64,000 bases of DNA. It comes from Cryptosporangium sp044454545 (GTDB taxonomy: Bacteria; Actinomycetota; Actinomycetes; Mycobacteriales; Cryptosporangiaceae). Numbering within the stretch: position 1 is the first letter of the stretch; each line of letters opens with the position of its first letter. The notes beneath the pieces are model-generated. The model was not told the origin of the DNA. It ran no database searches and saw only the letters and a list, made by a program, of their open reading frames with translations. Positions 51,814 through 60,000 of this stretch are shown piece after piece. Where the stretch lies: the NCBI RefSeq assembly GCF_044454545.1, contig NZ_JBITDV010000012.1:124001-188000 (forward strand). Reading direction: 5' to 3'. The translations under genes were made by a program, and so were the position numbers.

Positions 51814-51993
51814 CGTAAATTCTCGCTCGTCGCAAGGGCGCGAATCCGGCTCGTACGCAACAGACGCCTCCGGGTAGTCAGGTGGCCTACCGGGACCTCA
51901 TCCGGCCGGGTGAGGTAACGCTGGACCCCTGCCGTCCGGGCGGTGTTCACCGGTACGGTCGGCCGAAGGCCGGTGGGGGATCGAGAGGCGCTA

Positions 51994-54900
51994 GTGACGG
52001 CGGTGTTTCCAGTGGCGGCGGCGACCGACCGGGTCGAGGCATTACGTAGTCGCGTGTCCCGATTCGCCGACTACCTGTCGGCGGTGCGCGCGCTCTCGAC
52101 CCGTCCGGCGAGAACTCTCGACGCGGCGGCTTCGGTCGTCTGGCAGGCGACCCTTCCCGCCGGCAAACCCGGCTGCTGGATGGCCGGGGACCCGGTGTCC
52201 GATTCGGAACCCGCGCCGGAGGCCGAACGGTGGCTGGAGCTCGTCCGGCCGCCCCGCCCGCGCCCGCCGGACCTGCCGGCCGTCGTCCGCTCGCTCCTCG
52301 ACGGCACGGTCGACGACCCGCGCCGCCGGCCCGCGTTGCGCGAGGGCTGGCGCGAGATCGCCGCCGAGCGCGACCCCGATCTCGATCCGGACGCCGTCGA
52401 GCCCGCCGTCGACGAGTGGCTGGCCCGCCTCTGGCAGCCCTGGTCGATCAAGGCCGCCGAGGCCGACGCCGTTCGCAACGCGTACTCCCGGCTGGTCGAG
52501 CTGCGGCAGGCGGCCGTGCGGCTGGAGGCCTCGCACGAGCTGGTCTGGGGCTTCGGCCTGTTCCGCGGCCAGGTCGGTGGCCTGACCGTCGAAGACCCGC
52601 TGCTGGCCGCTCCGGTCGCGATCGACGTCGATCCCGACTCGGGCGCGCTCACCGTGACGCCGACCGGTGAGCTGCGCCTGCAGACCGACGCGTTCGAGGC
52701 GCTGCCCGACGCTCCGGACGCACGCCTGCACGACCTGGCCGGTCCTGGCGGCGCGATGAGCCTCGACCCCTGGGAGCAGGCCGGACGGACCGAGTTCTAC
52801 CGCTCGGCCCTGCGCCGCCTCGGCCTACCGCCCCGGGTGGTCCGGCACGACGCCCAGCTGGCCGAACCACACATCCGCGACACCGGTCTGCTGGTGCTCC
52901 GCCCGCGCCGCACCGCGCTGGCCGGTTTCCTCGGCGACTTCCGGGCCGCGCTGGCCGCCGGGCACGTCCCGTCCGGCTCGCTGGCCGCGCTGCTGGCCGA
53001 CGATCCGTCGACGCTCGTGCTGCCCGACGATCCGCCCGAGCAGTGGCAGTCGATCGGTGAGCGGCTGCTCTTCCCGCTGCCCGCCAACCTCGAGCAGGAG
53101 ACGATCGCGCGGCGGCTGGCCCGCCAGCGGATGGTCGCGGTGCAGGGGCCGCCCGGTACCGGCAAGACCCACACGATCGCGAACCTGATCTGCCACCTGG
53201 TCGCGCACGGCCGCCGGGTGCTGGTCGTGTCCCACCGCGACGAGCCCCTGGCCGAGGTGCGCGACAAGCTGCCGCAGCCGTTGAAGCCGCTGGCGATCAG
53301 CGTCATGGGTTCGAGCGCCAAGCAGCTCGGCCAGCTGGAGATCGCGGTCCGCCAGCTCCAGGCCGAGGCCGGCGCGCTCGACCAGGAGGCGGCCGCCGAG
53401 GCCGTCGACGAGCTCTGGGCCGCGCTCGACACCGCCGAGCAGGACCTGGCCGGCAAGTACAACGCGCTGCGTACGGTCGCCGACCGGGAGAGCAGCACGT
53501 TCCTGCTCGACGGCGCCGAGGCCACCGCGGTCGAGGTCGCCGAGTGGCTCTGGGCCAACGAGGCCCGGCTGGCGTTCGTCGTCGACGCGATCGAGCCCGG
53601 CGCGCCGTTCCCGCTGGCCGAGGCCGAGCTGGCGGAACTCACCCTGCTCACGAACACTTACCGGCCCGAAGACCTGGGCGACGCACAGCGCAGGCTCCCC
53701 GAGCGGGAGTCCCTTCCGGACGGGAACCGGCTGGCCCGCACCGACGAGCACAGCGACTCGCTGCGTCAGCGGGTCGGCTCGCTCGCGTCGCTCGGCGTCG
53801 ACACCAACGCGGTGCGGTCGGCCGGGCGTCCGGAGATCGCCGGGCTGGCCGACGAGGTCTGGCGGGTCGCCCACCGGGCCCGGGCCTACCAGCCCTGGCA
53901 GTGGCGGCTGGCCGGGCGGCTCGCGGTCTCGCCCGCCTGGCGCGAGACCTGCCAGGCCGAGGTCGCCGGCTGCACCGAGATGCTCACCGAGACCGCACGC
54001 TGGCGCAGCGTCCTGGCCGGCCGCGCGGTGCAGATCCCCGAGGAGCTCTGGGCCGACCCGCGTCAGCTGCGCACCGATCTCGACATGCTGCGGCTCCGCC
54101 TGGTGGAGGCGCGCGGAGTCAGCCGCCTGATCCACCGGCGGCTGGCCCAGGTCCGGGACGAGATCCGGGTCGACGGCGCTCCGCTGCGCACCGTGGAAGA
54201 CGTGGACGCCGCCCTGGCGACCGTCCGGCTGGATTGGGCCCGGCACCGCCTGACCGAGCGCTGGAACCACTTCGTCGCCGAGCTCGACGGGCCGCAGGCG
54301 CCCGACGACCCCAGCACGGTCGAGGTGATCAGCGGGTACCTCCGCGAGGTCGGCGACGTCGTCGACATCGGACTGCGCTACTGGCCGACGCTGCGCGAGC
54401 GGCTGGCCGTCTACCTGCGCGCGGGCAATCCGGGCGAGGCCGACTGGGCCGACCCGAACGCCCTGGCCACGGTGGCCACCCGAGTCGCCGAGCTGGTGGT
54501 CGTCTTCGACAGCGACGACGCCGAGCGCGAGGGCGCGGCCGTCCGCGGGGTCATCGACGAGGCGCTGCTGGACGCCAACGCGTCGCCGCACTGGCGTGAG
54601 CTCGACCGCGCCTGGGCGACCGGCGACTACGAGCTGTGGGAATCCGTGCTCGCCGACGCCGACCGGCTGCGTGCGGCCGGGCCGGCGATGCAGCGCTGGC
54701 AGGAGCTGCACGCGGCGCTCTCGGCCAAGGCCCCGCTCTGGGCCAGCCGGATCGCCGCCGAGGGGCGCTTGCCCGACCCGGCGATCAGCCACCAGGCCTG
54801 GAACTGGCGTCGGGCCGACACCTGGCTGCGTCTCGTCATCGGCACCGAAGACACCGGTGCGCTCGGGCGGCAGGCCGACGCGCTGCGCGACCGGGCCCGT

Positions 54901-57900
54901 GAGCTGGTCGGCGAGCTGGCGACCCGGTCGGCCTGGCTGGCCGCCGCGGGCCGGATGGACGATCAGGCCCGCGACGCGCTGGCCGGCTGGGCGTCCGCGT
55001 TACGAAAAGTCGGAAAAGGGTCCGGACGCCGGTCGGCCGGCTGGACCGCGCTGGCGCAGCAGCACATGCGGGACGCGGTCGCCGCGGTTCCGGTGTGGAT
55101 CATGTCCGTCGACCGGGCGTTGCAGCAGTTCACCGGCGGGACGACGCCGTTCGACGTGGTGATCGTCGACGAGGCGAGCCAGTGCGGGCTGCTGTCGATG
55201 CCGGTGCTGTCGCTGGGCACGCGCGCCGTCGTGGTCGGTGACGACCGGCAGATCGGTCCGTACGCGATCGGGCTGGCGCACGACGAGGTGGCGCGCCTGG
55301 GGCAGGACCACCTCGGCGACCTGCCGTCCTGGCCGCTGTTCGACGTCACGACGAGCCTGTACGACCACGCGGTCCGTCGTTCGCCCGAGCCGCTGATGCT
55401 CACCGAGCACTTCCGGTGCGTGCCGGAGATCATCTCGTTCTCCAGCGAGCAGTGGTACGACGGCACCGTGCAGCCGCTGCGGGCCGACCGCGGCAAGCTC
55501 GACCCGATGCGGGTCGTCCGGGTGCCCGGTGCCCGGGAGAAGCGCGACCGGTACGGCGAGGTCAACCTGGCCGAGGCGGACGCGCTGGTCGCGACGATCT
55601 CCCGCCTGGCCGCCGACCCGGACTACGCGGGCCTGACGTTCGGCGTGATCAGCCTGCTGGCCAGCAGCGGGCAGGCGCAGTACATCAACGAGCAGCTGGT
55701 CCGGCACCTGGGTGAGCAGGAGATGGCCCGGCGGGCACTCAAGGTCGGCGACTCGTACACGTTCCAGGGCGCCGAGCGGGACGTGATGTTCGTCAGCCTG
55801 GTCGTGTCCGATCGGGACGAGGCCCGGGCCGCGTTCACCGGGGCCGACCACCACCGCCGGGTGAACGTGGCGGCCTCGCGGGCCAAGGACCAGATGTGGG
55901 TGTTCCACTCGGCCGGCCCGGAGAACTTGCATCCGGACGACGCCAGGGCCGCGCTGCTGCGGTACTGCGCGGCGCCGAAGCTCGGGCTCGCGGCGCTGGC
56001 GGCCGAGCCGGTACCGGACGAGTCGCTGTACGCGGCCTGCGAGTCCGAACTGGAGCGGTCGGTGTTGCGGCGGCTGCTGGAGCTGGGGGTCCGGCCCGCG
56101 GTGCAGTACCCGATCGGGCGGCACCGGGTCGACTTCGTGGTGCCGACGACCGACGGGCGCCGGCTCGCGATCGAGTGCGACCACGGTCGGTACCGGGGTG
56201 TGGCCCGCTGGGCGGAGGAGATGCGTCGGCAGGCCGTGTTGGAGAGGGTCGGCGGCTGTGTGTTCTGGCGGGTGCGGGGCACGTTGTTCGCCCGGGACCC
56301 CGATGCGGCGCTGTCCGGGCTGTGGCCGCTGATGGACGATCTCGGCCTTCTGCCCGAGGAGTCGCGCTGGCTGGTCGAACCGCCCGAGGGCGCGGTGGCC
56401 TCCCAGCCGCCGTGGGCCATCGCCGAAGCCGCCTTCGCCGAGACAGCGCTCCCCGAGGCCGCCCTCCGGGAGGCGGCCCTTCCCGAGGCGGCTGCCCCCG
56501 AGGCGGCCTTCCCGACGGCGGCGCGTCCGGAGGGTGCGTTCCCCGGGACGGCGTTCCCCGGGACGGCTGGTCCGGAGGTGGGCGTTTCCGCGGGGGCCTT
56601 CCCCGAGGCGGCTGGCCCGGAGGCGGCCTTCCCGGAGGCGGCTGGCCCGGAGGCGGCCTTCCCGGAGGCGGGCGTTTCCGCGGGGGCCTTCCCCGAGGCG
56701 GCTTTCGCCGAGACGGCGGAGGGCGTTCGGCCGGAGTGGCCGGGTGCCGAGGCCGCGTCGGCCGTGGAGGCAGCGGAGGACTCGAACGACTCCGCCGAAC
56801 CGCTGAGCGCCGCCGATCCGGCGCACGACGCCGAAGCCACCCCCGAGCCTTCGCCGCCGGAGGCAGCAGCCAAGAACGCCGAGACCGGCCCCAGCGAGCC
56901 GGGGCACCACGAGACCAGGCCCCACGAGACCAGGCCCCACGAGACCAGGCCCCACGAGACCAGGCTCCACGAGACCGGGCTCCACGAGACCGGCCCCAGC
57001 GAGACCGGCCCCAGCGAGATCGGGCCCGAGCAGGGCGCCCCCGCCGCGCAGGCGGACGAGACCGCCGCCGAATGGGCCCCCGACGAGTGGACCCCGGACG
57101 AGTGGCCGGCGGAGAACCCCGCGACCTCCTACAACGACCTCACGGTCCTGCTCCCGATGATCCCCGACCCCACCCCCACCCCGACCCAGGCCCAGGCACA
57201 GGCCCAGGCCCAGGCCCCCTACGAGGCACTGGACGACGAGCCCGCGGTCGCCGGCCGGCTCGACGAGCTCCGCACCGCCGTGCAGAACCTCGAACCCTCG
57301 ATGGTCGAGGCGGCCGAAGAACCCGGCCAGCCGCCCCAGCAGCAGTGGGTCGGCGACGCCCCCACGATCCCGACCCCCGACGAGCTGCTCCGCCGAGACC
57401 CCTCGCACCCGGCGATCCGTCTCCCCGGCCTGGCCCGCTCGGCCGACGCCGTCCTCGTCCCGCTGACGCCGCCTGCGCTCCCGACCCGCCGCCCCACCTC
57501 GCCGGCCCCGGAGGGCGCCGCCCACGTCTCACCCGCCTCGGGCTCGCCCGTCAGCTGGTGGCAGGACCGCAACGGCGACTCCCTCGGCCCGGGCGGAGCC
57601 AAGCCCGCGACCCCGGCGGCGCCCCCGGTCTCCGACCTGACCCGGCAGCTACCGGTGCTCCCGGAGCCGCCGTCCGAAGATTCCTATCAGGAGGTCGCCT
57701 CGCTCCGGCCGGACGAGGCCCGCGCGGTGCTGCAGGCCTACCGCTCCGGAGTGGACACGCCGGTTCAGCTCGGCGGCAAGATCGTGGGCTGGGCCTGCTA
57801 CTACCCCGACGGGTCGATCGAGGCGCGGCGCAACCGGGCCAACGTCGAGCTGATGCGGCAGGAGGAGGCCAGCACCGAGACCGCGGGCTGGCTCACCGCC

Positions 57901-58044
57901 CGCGAGGCCGCCGCTGTCGTGGCCGCGACCGAGCAGCGCCGGGACGTCCCGGTCGTCGACCCCACCTACGGTCAGCTGGGCATCGTCCGCTTCACCACCG
58001 ACGCCGAGTTCCCGGCCCGTCTGCTGCGACGGTCACCCGCCTAA
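51994..58044 (+). CDS. Giant SF1 helicase with a Vsr/MTES_1575-like nuclease domain
   Basis: A 2016-residue single protein. Walker A 'GPPGTGKT' is at 385-392. A very long insertion (about 640 residues, partly coiled coil) precedes Walker B 'VIVDEASQCG' near 1055. Later helicase motifs are 'LTEHFRCVPEIISF', 'YTFQGAERDVMFVSLV' and 'VNVAASRAKDQMWV'. Residues ~1345-1450 form a PD-(D/E)xK-type nuclease with 'QYPIGRHRVDFVV' and 'LAIECDHGRY'. Two low-complexity repeat blocks follow (~1480-1576 and ~1636-1676), then a ~110-residue domain that I do not recognise. The layout recalls DUF4011-helicase-Vsr anti-phage proteins (Hhe). GTG 51994 follows GAGAGG; GTG 51943 is the alternative. Confidence 0.85.
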   Translation: MTAVFPVAAATDRVEALRSRVSRFADYLSAVRALSTRPARTLDAAASVVWQATLPAGKPGCWMAGDPVSDSEPAPEAERWLELVRPPRPRPPDLPAVVRSLLDGTVDDPRRRPALREGWREIAAERDPDLDPDAVEPAVDEWLARLWQPWSIKAAEADAVRNAYSRLVELRQAAVRLEASHELVWGFGLFRGQVGGLTVEDPLLAAPVAIDVDPDSGALTVTPTGELRLQTDAFEALPDAPDARLHDLAGPGGAMSLDPWEQAGRTEFYRSALRRLGLPPRVVRHDAQLAEPHIRDTGLLVLRPRRTALAGFLGDFRAALAAGHVPSGSLAALLADDPSTLVLPDDPPEQWQSIGERLLFPLPANLEQETIARRLARQRMVAVQGPPGTGKTHTIANLICHLVAHGRRVLVVSHRDEPLAEVRDKLPQPLKPLAISVMGSSAKQLGQLEIAVRQLQAEAGALDQEAAAEAVDELWAALDTAEQDLAGKYNALRTVADRESSTFLLDGAEATAVEVAEWLWANEARLAFVVDAIEPGAPFPLAEAELAELTLLTNTYRPEDLGDAQRRLPERESLPDGNRLARTDEHSDSLRQRVGSLASLGVDTNAVRSAGRPEIAGLADEVWRVAHRARAYQPWQWRLAGRLAVSPAWRETCQAEVAGCTEMLTETARWRSVLAGRAVQIPEELWADPRQLRTDLDMLRLRLVEARGVSRLIHRRLAQVRDEIRVDGAPLRTVEDVDAALATVRLDWARHRLTERWNHFVAELDGPQAPDDPSTVEVISGYLREVGDVVDIGLRYWPTLRERLAVYLRAGNPGEADWADPNALATVATRVAELVVVFDSDDAEREGAAVRGVIDEALLDANASPHWRELDRAWATGDYELWESVLADADRLRAAGPAMQRWQELHAALSAKAPLWASRIAAEGRLPDPAISHQAWNWRRADTWLRLVIGTEDTGALGRQADALRDRARELVGELATRSAWLAAAGRMDDQARDALAGWASALRKVGKGSGRRSAGWTALAQQHMRDAVAAVPVWIMSVDRALQQFTGGTTPFDVVIVDEASQCGLLSMPVLSLGTRAVVVGDDRQIGPYAIGLAHDEVARLGQDHLGDLPSWPLFDVTTSLYDHAVRRSPEPLMLTEHFRCVPEIISFSSEQWYDGTVQPLRADRGKLDPMRVVRVPGAREKRDRYGEVNLAEADALVATISRLAADPDYAGLTFGVISLLASSGQAQYINEQLVRHLGEQEMARRALKVGDSYTFQGAERDVMFVSLVVSDRDEARAAFTGADHHRRVNVAASRAKDQMWVFHSAGPENLHPDDARAALLRYCAAPKLGLAALAAEPVPDESLYAACESELERSVLRRLLELGVRPAVQYPIGRHRVDFVVPTTDGRRLAIECDHGRYRGVARWAEEMRRQAVLERVGGCVFWRVRGTLFARDPDAALSGLWPLMDDLGLLPEESRWLVEPPEGAVASQPPWAIAEAAFAETALPEAALREAALPEAAAPEAAFPTAARPEGAFPGTAFPGTAGPEVGVSAGAFPEAAGPEAAFPEAAGPEAAFPEAGVSAGAFPEAAFAETAEGVRPEWPGAEAASAVEAAEDSNDSAEPLSAADPAHDAEATPEPSPPEAAAKNAETGPSEPGHHETRPHETRPHETRPHETRLHETGLHETGPSETGPSEIGPEQGAPAAQADETAAEWAPDEWTPDEWPAENPATSYNDLTVLLPMIPDPTPTPTQAQAQAQAQAPYEALDDEPAVAGRLDELRTAVQNLEPSMVEAAEEPGQPPQQQWVGDAPTIPTPDELLRRDPSHPAIRLPGLARSADAVLVPLTPPALPTRRPTSPAPEGAAHVSPASGSPVSWWQDRNGDSLGPGGAKPATPAAPPVSDLTRQLPVLPEPPSEDSYQEVASLRPDEARAVLQAYRSGVDTPVQLGGKIVGWACYYPDGSIEARRNRANVELMRQEEASTETAGWLTAREAAAVVAATEQRRDVPVVDPTYGQLGIVRFTTDAEFPARLLRRSPA
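56581..56700 (+). repeat. Nested 30-bp repeats in the helicase-nuclease gene
   Basis: A 30-bp unit starting GCTGGCCCGGAGGCGGCC is present twice in tandem (56611-56670). It is flanked on both sides by identical 30-bp copies starting GGCGTTTCCGCGGGGGCC (56581 and 56671). All keep frame and encode Pro-Glu-Ala-Ala-Phe-type repeats. Confidence 0.85.
56909..57017 (+). repeat. 15-bp tandem repeats encoding HETRP/SETGP pentapeptides
   Basis: The unit CACGAGACCAGGCCC is repeated about eight times with drift from HETRP to HETGP and SETGP. It is in frame inside the helicase-nuclease gene and likely forms a flexible, length-variable linker. Confidence 0.8.
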
Positions 58045-58479
58045 CAGCACCAGCAGGCGGTTGAGGGCCGGGAGGGCCGCGGCGAGCGCGTCGAGGTCGT
58101 CCTGCGGGAGCTGCTCAGCGGCCGACGCCGCGATGCGACGTCGGTGGTCGGTGTAGCCGTCCACCAGTGCGGTCGCCGCCGGCGTGAGCGTCAGCCGGAC
58201 CGCCCGGCGGTTCTGCGGATCGGGGAGCCGCTCCAGGTGCCCGCTGGCCGTGAGGTCGCCGACCAGTGTGCTGACGGTGTTCGGCGCGGTCCCCAGCGCC
58301 GACGCCACGGCCTTCACACCGATGCCGGGCGTCGCCTGCACCACGCGTAACACTTCCATCTGCGCGGAGGGGAGCGGATCGTCCGGTAAGTCGCCCCGGG
58401 AGGCGCGGCGCAGCGTCCGATGTAGCCGGCCGAGGAGAACACTCAGCTCGTCGGCGACCGCGCCCGGTGTGGCCGACAT
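58033..58479 (-). CDS. MarR-family transcriptional regulator
   Basis: A 148-residue regulator of standard MarR length. 'MEVLRVVQATPGIGVKAVAS' and 'LGTAPNTVSTLVGDLTASGHL' form the helix-turn-helix, and 'DPQNRRAVRLTLTPAATAL' is the wing with its DxRxxxLxLT-like pattern. It should be a dimeric, ligand-responsive repressor. AAAGGAG precedes the ATG. The gene is convergent with the helicase-nuclease and overlaps it by 12 bp. No transporter or enzyme is divergent from it here, so its targets are unclear apart from itself. Confidence 0.9.
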   Translation of the reverse strand: MSATPGAVADELSVLLGRLHRTLRRASRGDLPDDPLPSAQMEVLRVVQATPGIGVKAVASALGTAPNTVSTLVGDLTASGHLERLPDPQNRRAVRLTLTPAATALVDGYTDHRRRIAASAAEQLPQDDLDALAAALPALNRLLVLLGG

Positions 58480-58602
58480 GACACTCCTTTGTGGTCATTT
58501 ACGGCAGGCGGTAACCCTCGCTACCTGCAGGAACAGTCATGATGGCGGTCTCGCTAGGCGCCCCGCAGTCGTCCGTTCAGCCCGAGTCGGACAGCCATCT
58601 GC

Positions 58603-58636
58603 CAGGGGGTCCCGGCCCGAAGACCGGGACCCCCTG
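58603..58636 (-). terminator. Hairpin terminator after the Rpf/LysM gene
   Basis: A perfect 13-bp stem CAGGGGGTCCCGG / CCGGGACCCCCTG with an 8-base loop lies 20 bp after the stop of the minus-strand LysM gene. On the plus strand it is followed by CTTTCT. Confidence 0.75.
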
Positions 58637-58655
58637 CTTTCTGGCGATCTGTCCT

Positions 58656-59519
58656 TTATCCGATCAGGATCTTCTGCCCGGGGTGGATCACGTTCGGATC
58701 GGCGCCGATCAGAGCGCGGTTCTTCTCGAACAGCACCCGCCACTCGACGTGGTGCGCGGCGGCGATCTTGACCAGGCTGTCGCCGGCCAGCACCAGGTAG
58801 GTGGGGACCGTCGCGACCGTCGGTCGCTGCGAGGCACTGAACATTCGCTGCGGCACGAAGTCCTGGATGGCGGTCGGGTGCGTCACGTGCGCCGCACCCT
58901 TCCGGTGCACCGCCACCACGGTCGGCTTCCGGTGGACGGAGGCCGGCTTCTGGTGGGAAGAAGACGTCGACTTGTGGTACGAGCGCTTCTTCCAGGTGCT
59001 CTTCCAGGTGTGCTTCTGGTGCGACGACGACGAGCTCTTCGTGTACGAGTGCCGCTTGTAGCTACGGCTCGCCTCGCCGGTCGAACTGGTCCGGTACCTC
59101 TTCGTGCTGTACCCGTGTGGACCGCAGACCGGCCAGGCTCCGATGCCCTGGCTACGCAGCACGCGTCTGGCGACCGTGATCTGCTCCGAACGAGTTGCGT
59201 TGTCCGCGCTGGCGGCGTACTTACGTCCGCCGTGCGCCTTCCATGTCGACGAGGCGAACTGCAGGCCACCGGTGTAGCCGTTCCCCGTGTCGATCGACCA
59301 GTTCCCTCCGCTTTCGCATTGCGCGATCGCGTCCCAGTTCACATCCGCATTGGCCGGTGAAGCGATGGCCAACGGTGTGAGGCCCGCGAGACCGGTGGCC
59401 ACGGCTAGTGCCAGGCGTCGGCCGAGTGGGCTCAGGCGCCCTGGCGCCCGATGCCGTCCGCCCGCTTGACGCGGGCTTTCGGCGCTGGACTGGGCGGTAT
59501 GGGAAGACTCCTTAGACAT
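58656..59519 (-). CDS. Secreted Rpf-like transglycosylase with a LysM domain
   Basis: A 287-residue exported cell-wall enzyme. A long signal peptide ends near residue 58 ('ASPANA'). Residues ~59-110 are the resuscitation-promoting-factor transglycosylase fold: 'VNWDAIAQCESGGNWSID' with catalytic Glu69 and 'GYTGGLQFASSTWKAHGG'. A Ser/His/Lys-rich linker (~130-210, with SSSHQK repeats) follows, then a C-terminal LysM (~240-287, 'YLVLAGDSLVKIAAAHHVEW') that binds peptidoglycan. It would cleave glycan strands during growth or spore revival. GGAGAGGG lies 6 bases before the ATG. A c-di-AMP riboswitch directly precedes it. Confidence 0.93.
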   Translation of the reverse strand: MSKESSHTAQSSAESPRQAGGRHRAPGRLSPLGRRLALAVATGLAGLTPLAIASPANADVNWDAIAQCESGGNWSIDTGNGYTGGLQFASSTWKAHGGRKYAASADNATRSEQITVARRVLRSQGIGAWPVCGPHGYSTKRYRTSSTGEASRSYKRHSYTKSSSSSHQKHTWKSTWKKRSYHKSTSSSHQKPASVHRKPTVVAVHRKGAAHVTHPTAIQDFVPQRMFSASQRPTVATVPTYLVLAGDSLVKIAAAHHVEWRVLFEKNRALIGADPNVIHPGQKILIG

Positions 59520-59526
59520 ATCCGAC

Positions 59527-59695
59527 CCTCTCCACGCCTACGAGGTGAGCTGTCGGGTTCGGGCTGAGTCGGCCCGGCCACGCTGTACGTGGCTTCACCC
59601 CGAGGCGTCGAACTGCGACGCCGGAAAAGTGGTTCCCCCGCTCCTGCCGGAAGTTCGGGTCTCATCGCCCGGGGCAGGATTCGGCGTAGCCGGGC
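59527..59695 (-). promoter_or_regulatory. Cyclic di-AMP riboswitch (ydaO-yuaA class)
   Basis: Read on the minus strand, the leader contains the conserved blocks of the ydaO class in order: CGCCGAATCCTGCC, GAGCGGGGGAACCAC, CCTCGGGGTGAAGCC and CCCGAACCCGACAGCTCACC followed by TCGTAGGCG. The 3' strand of the closing stem ends right beside the Shine-Dalgarno GGAGAGGG of the Rpf-like gene. In actinobacteria this class turns off cell-wall hydrolase genes when c-di-AMP is high. Confidence 0.88.
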
Positions 59696-59699
59696 ATGA

Positions 59700-60000
59700 G
59701 GTCCGCGGTGAACGGACGAAAACGACAGAACCACAAAATGGGGCGAATGCCAAGTTACCGGACCGTGATTGAGAAAAGTGTCGCGCAAAGCCATTAGGCC
59801 CTCAAAGCAGTCCCTAGTGTTGCGTCGATTCGGCGTCAACGCGCGACACAGTGGTCTATCGCTTAAAGCCTGATTGCTGACGTAACTCCCGAAGAGCGGG
59901 GTAACTGACCGAGGCGAGTTCGTCGCGGGATGTTAAGTTCCCTTAAAGAGTCCTCAAGTGCCAGGTAGGAGAGTGGGCGCGGGCGTTCGCCGTCGACAAG
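59700..60000. other. Intergenic region upstream of the riboswitch and of GH6
   Basis: About 300 bp of AT-richer sequence hold the promoters of the riboswitch transcript (minus) and of the GH6 gene (plus). A small inverted repeat TTAAG-TTCC-CTTAA lies near 59933-59946. I saw no CebR-type cellulose operator and no gene that I can support. Confidence 0.4.

Noticed and set aside
56581..56700. 30-bp repeats that might suggest a CRISPR array
   Set aside because: Copies are directly adjacent, stay in frame and encode Ala/Pro/Glu repeats. There are no unique spacers and no cas genes.
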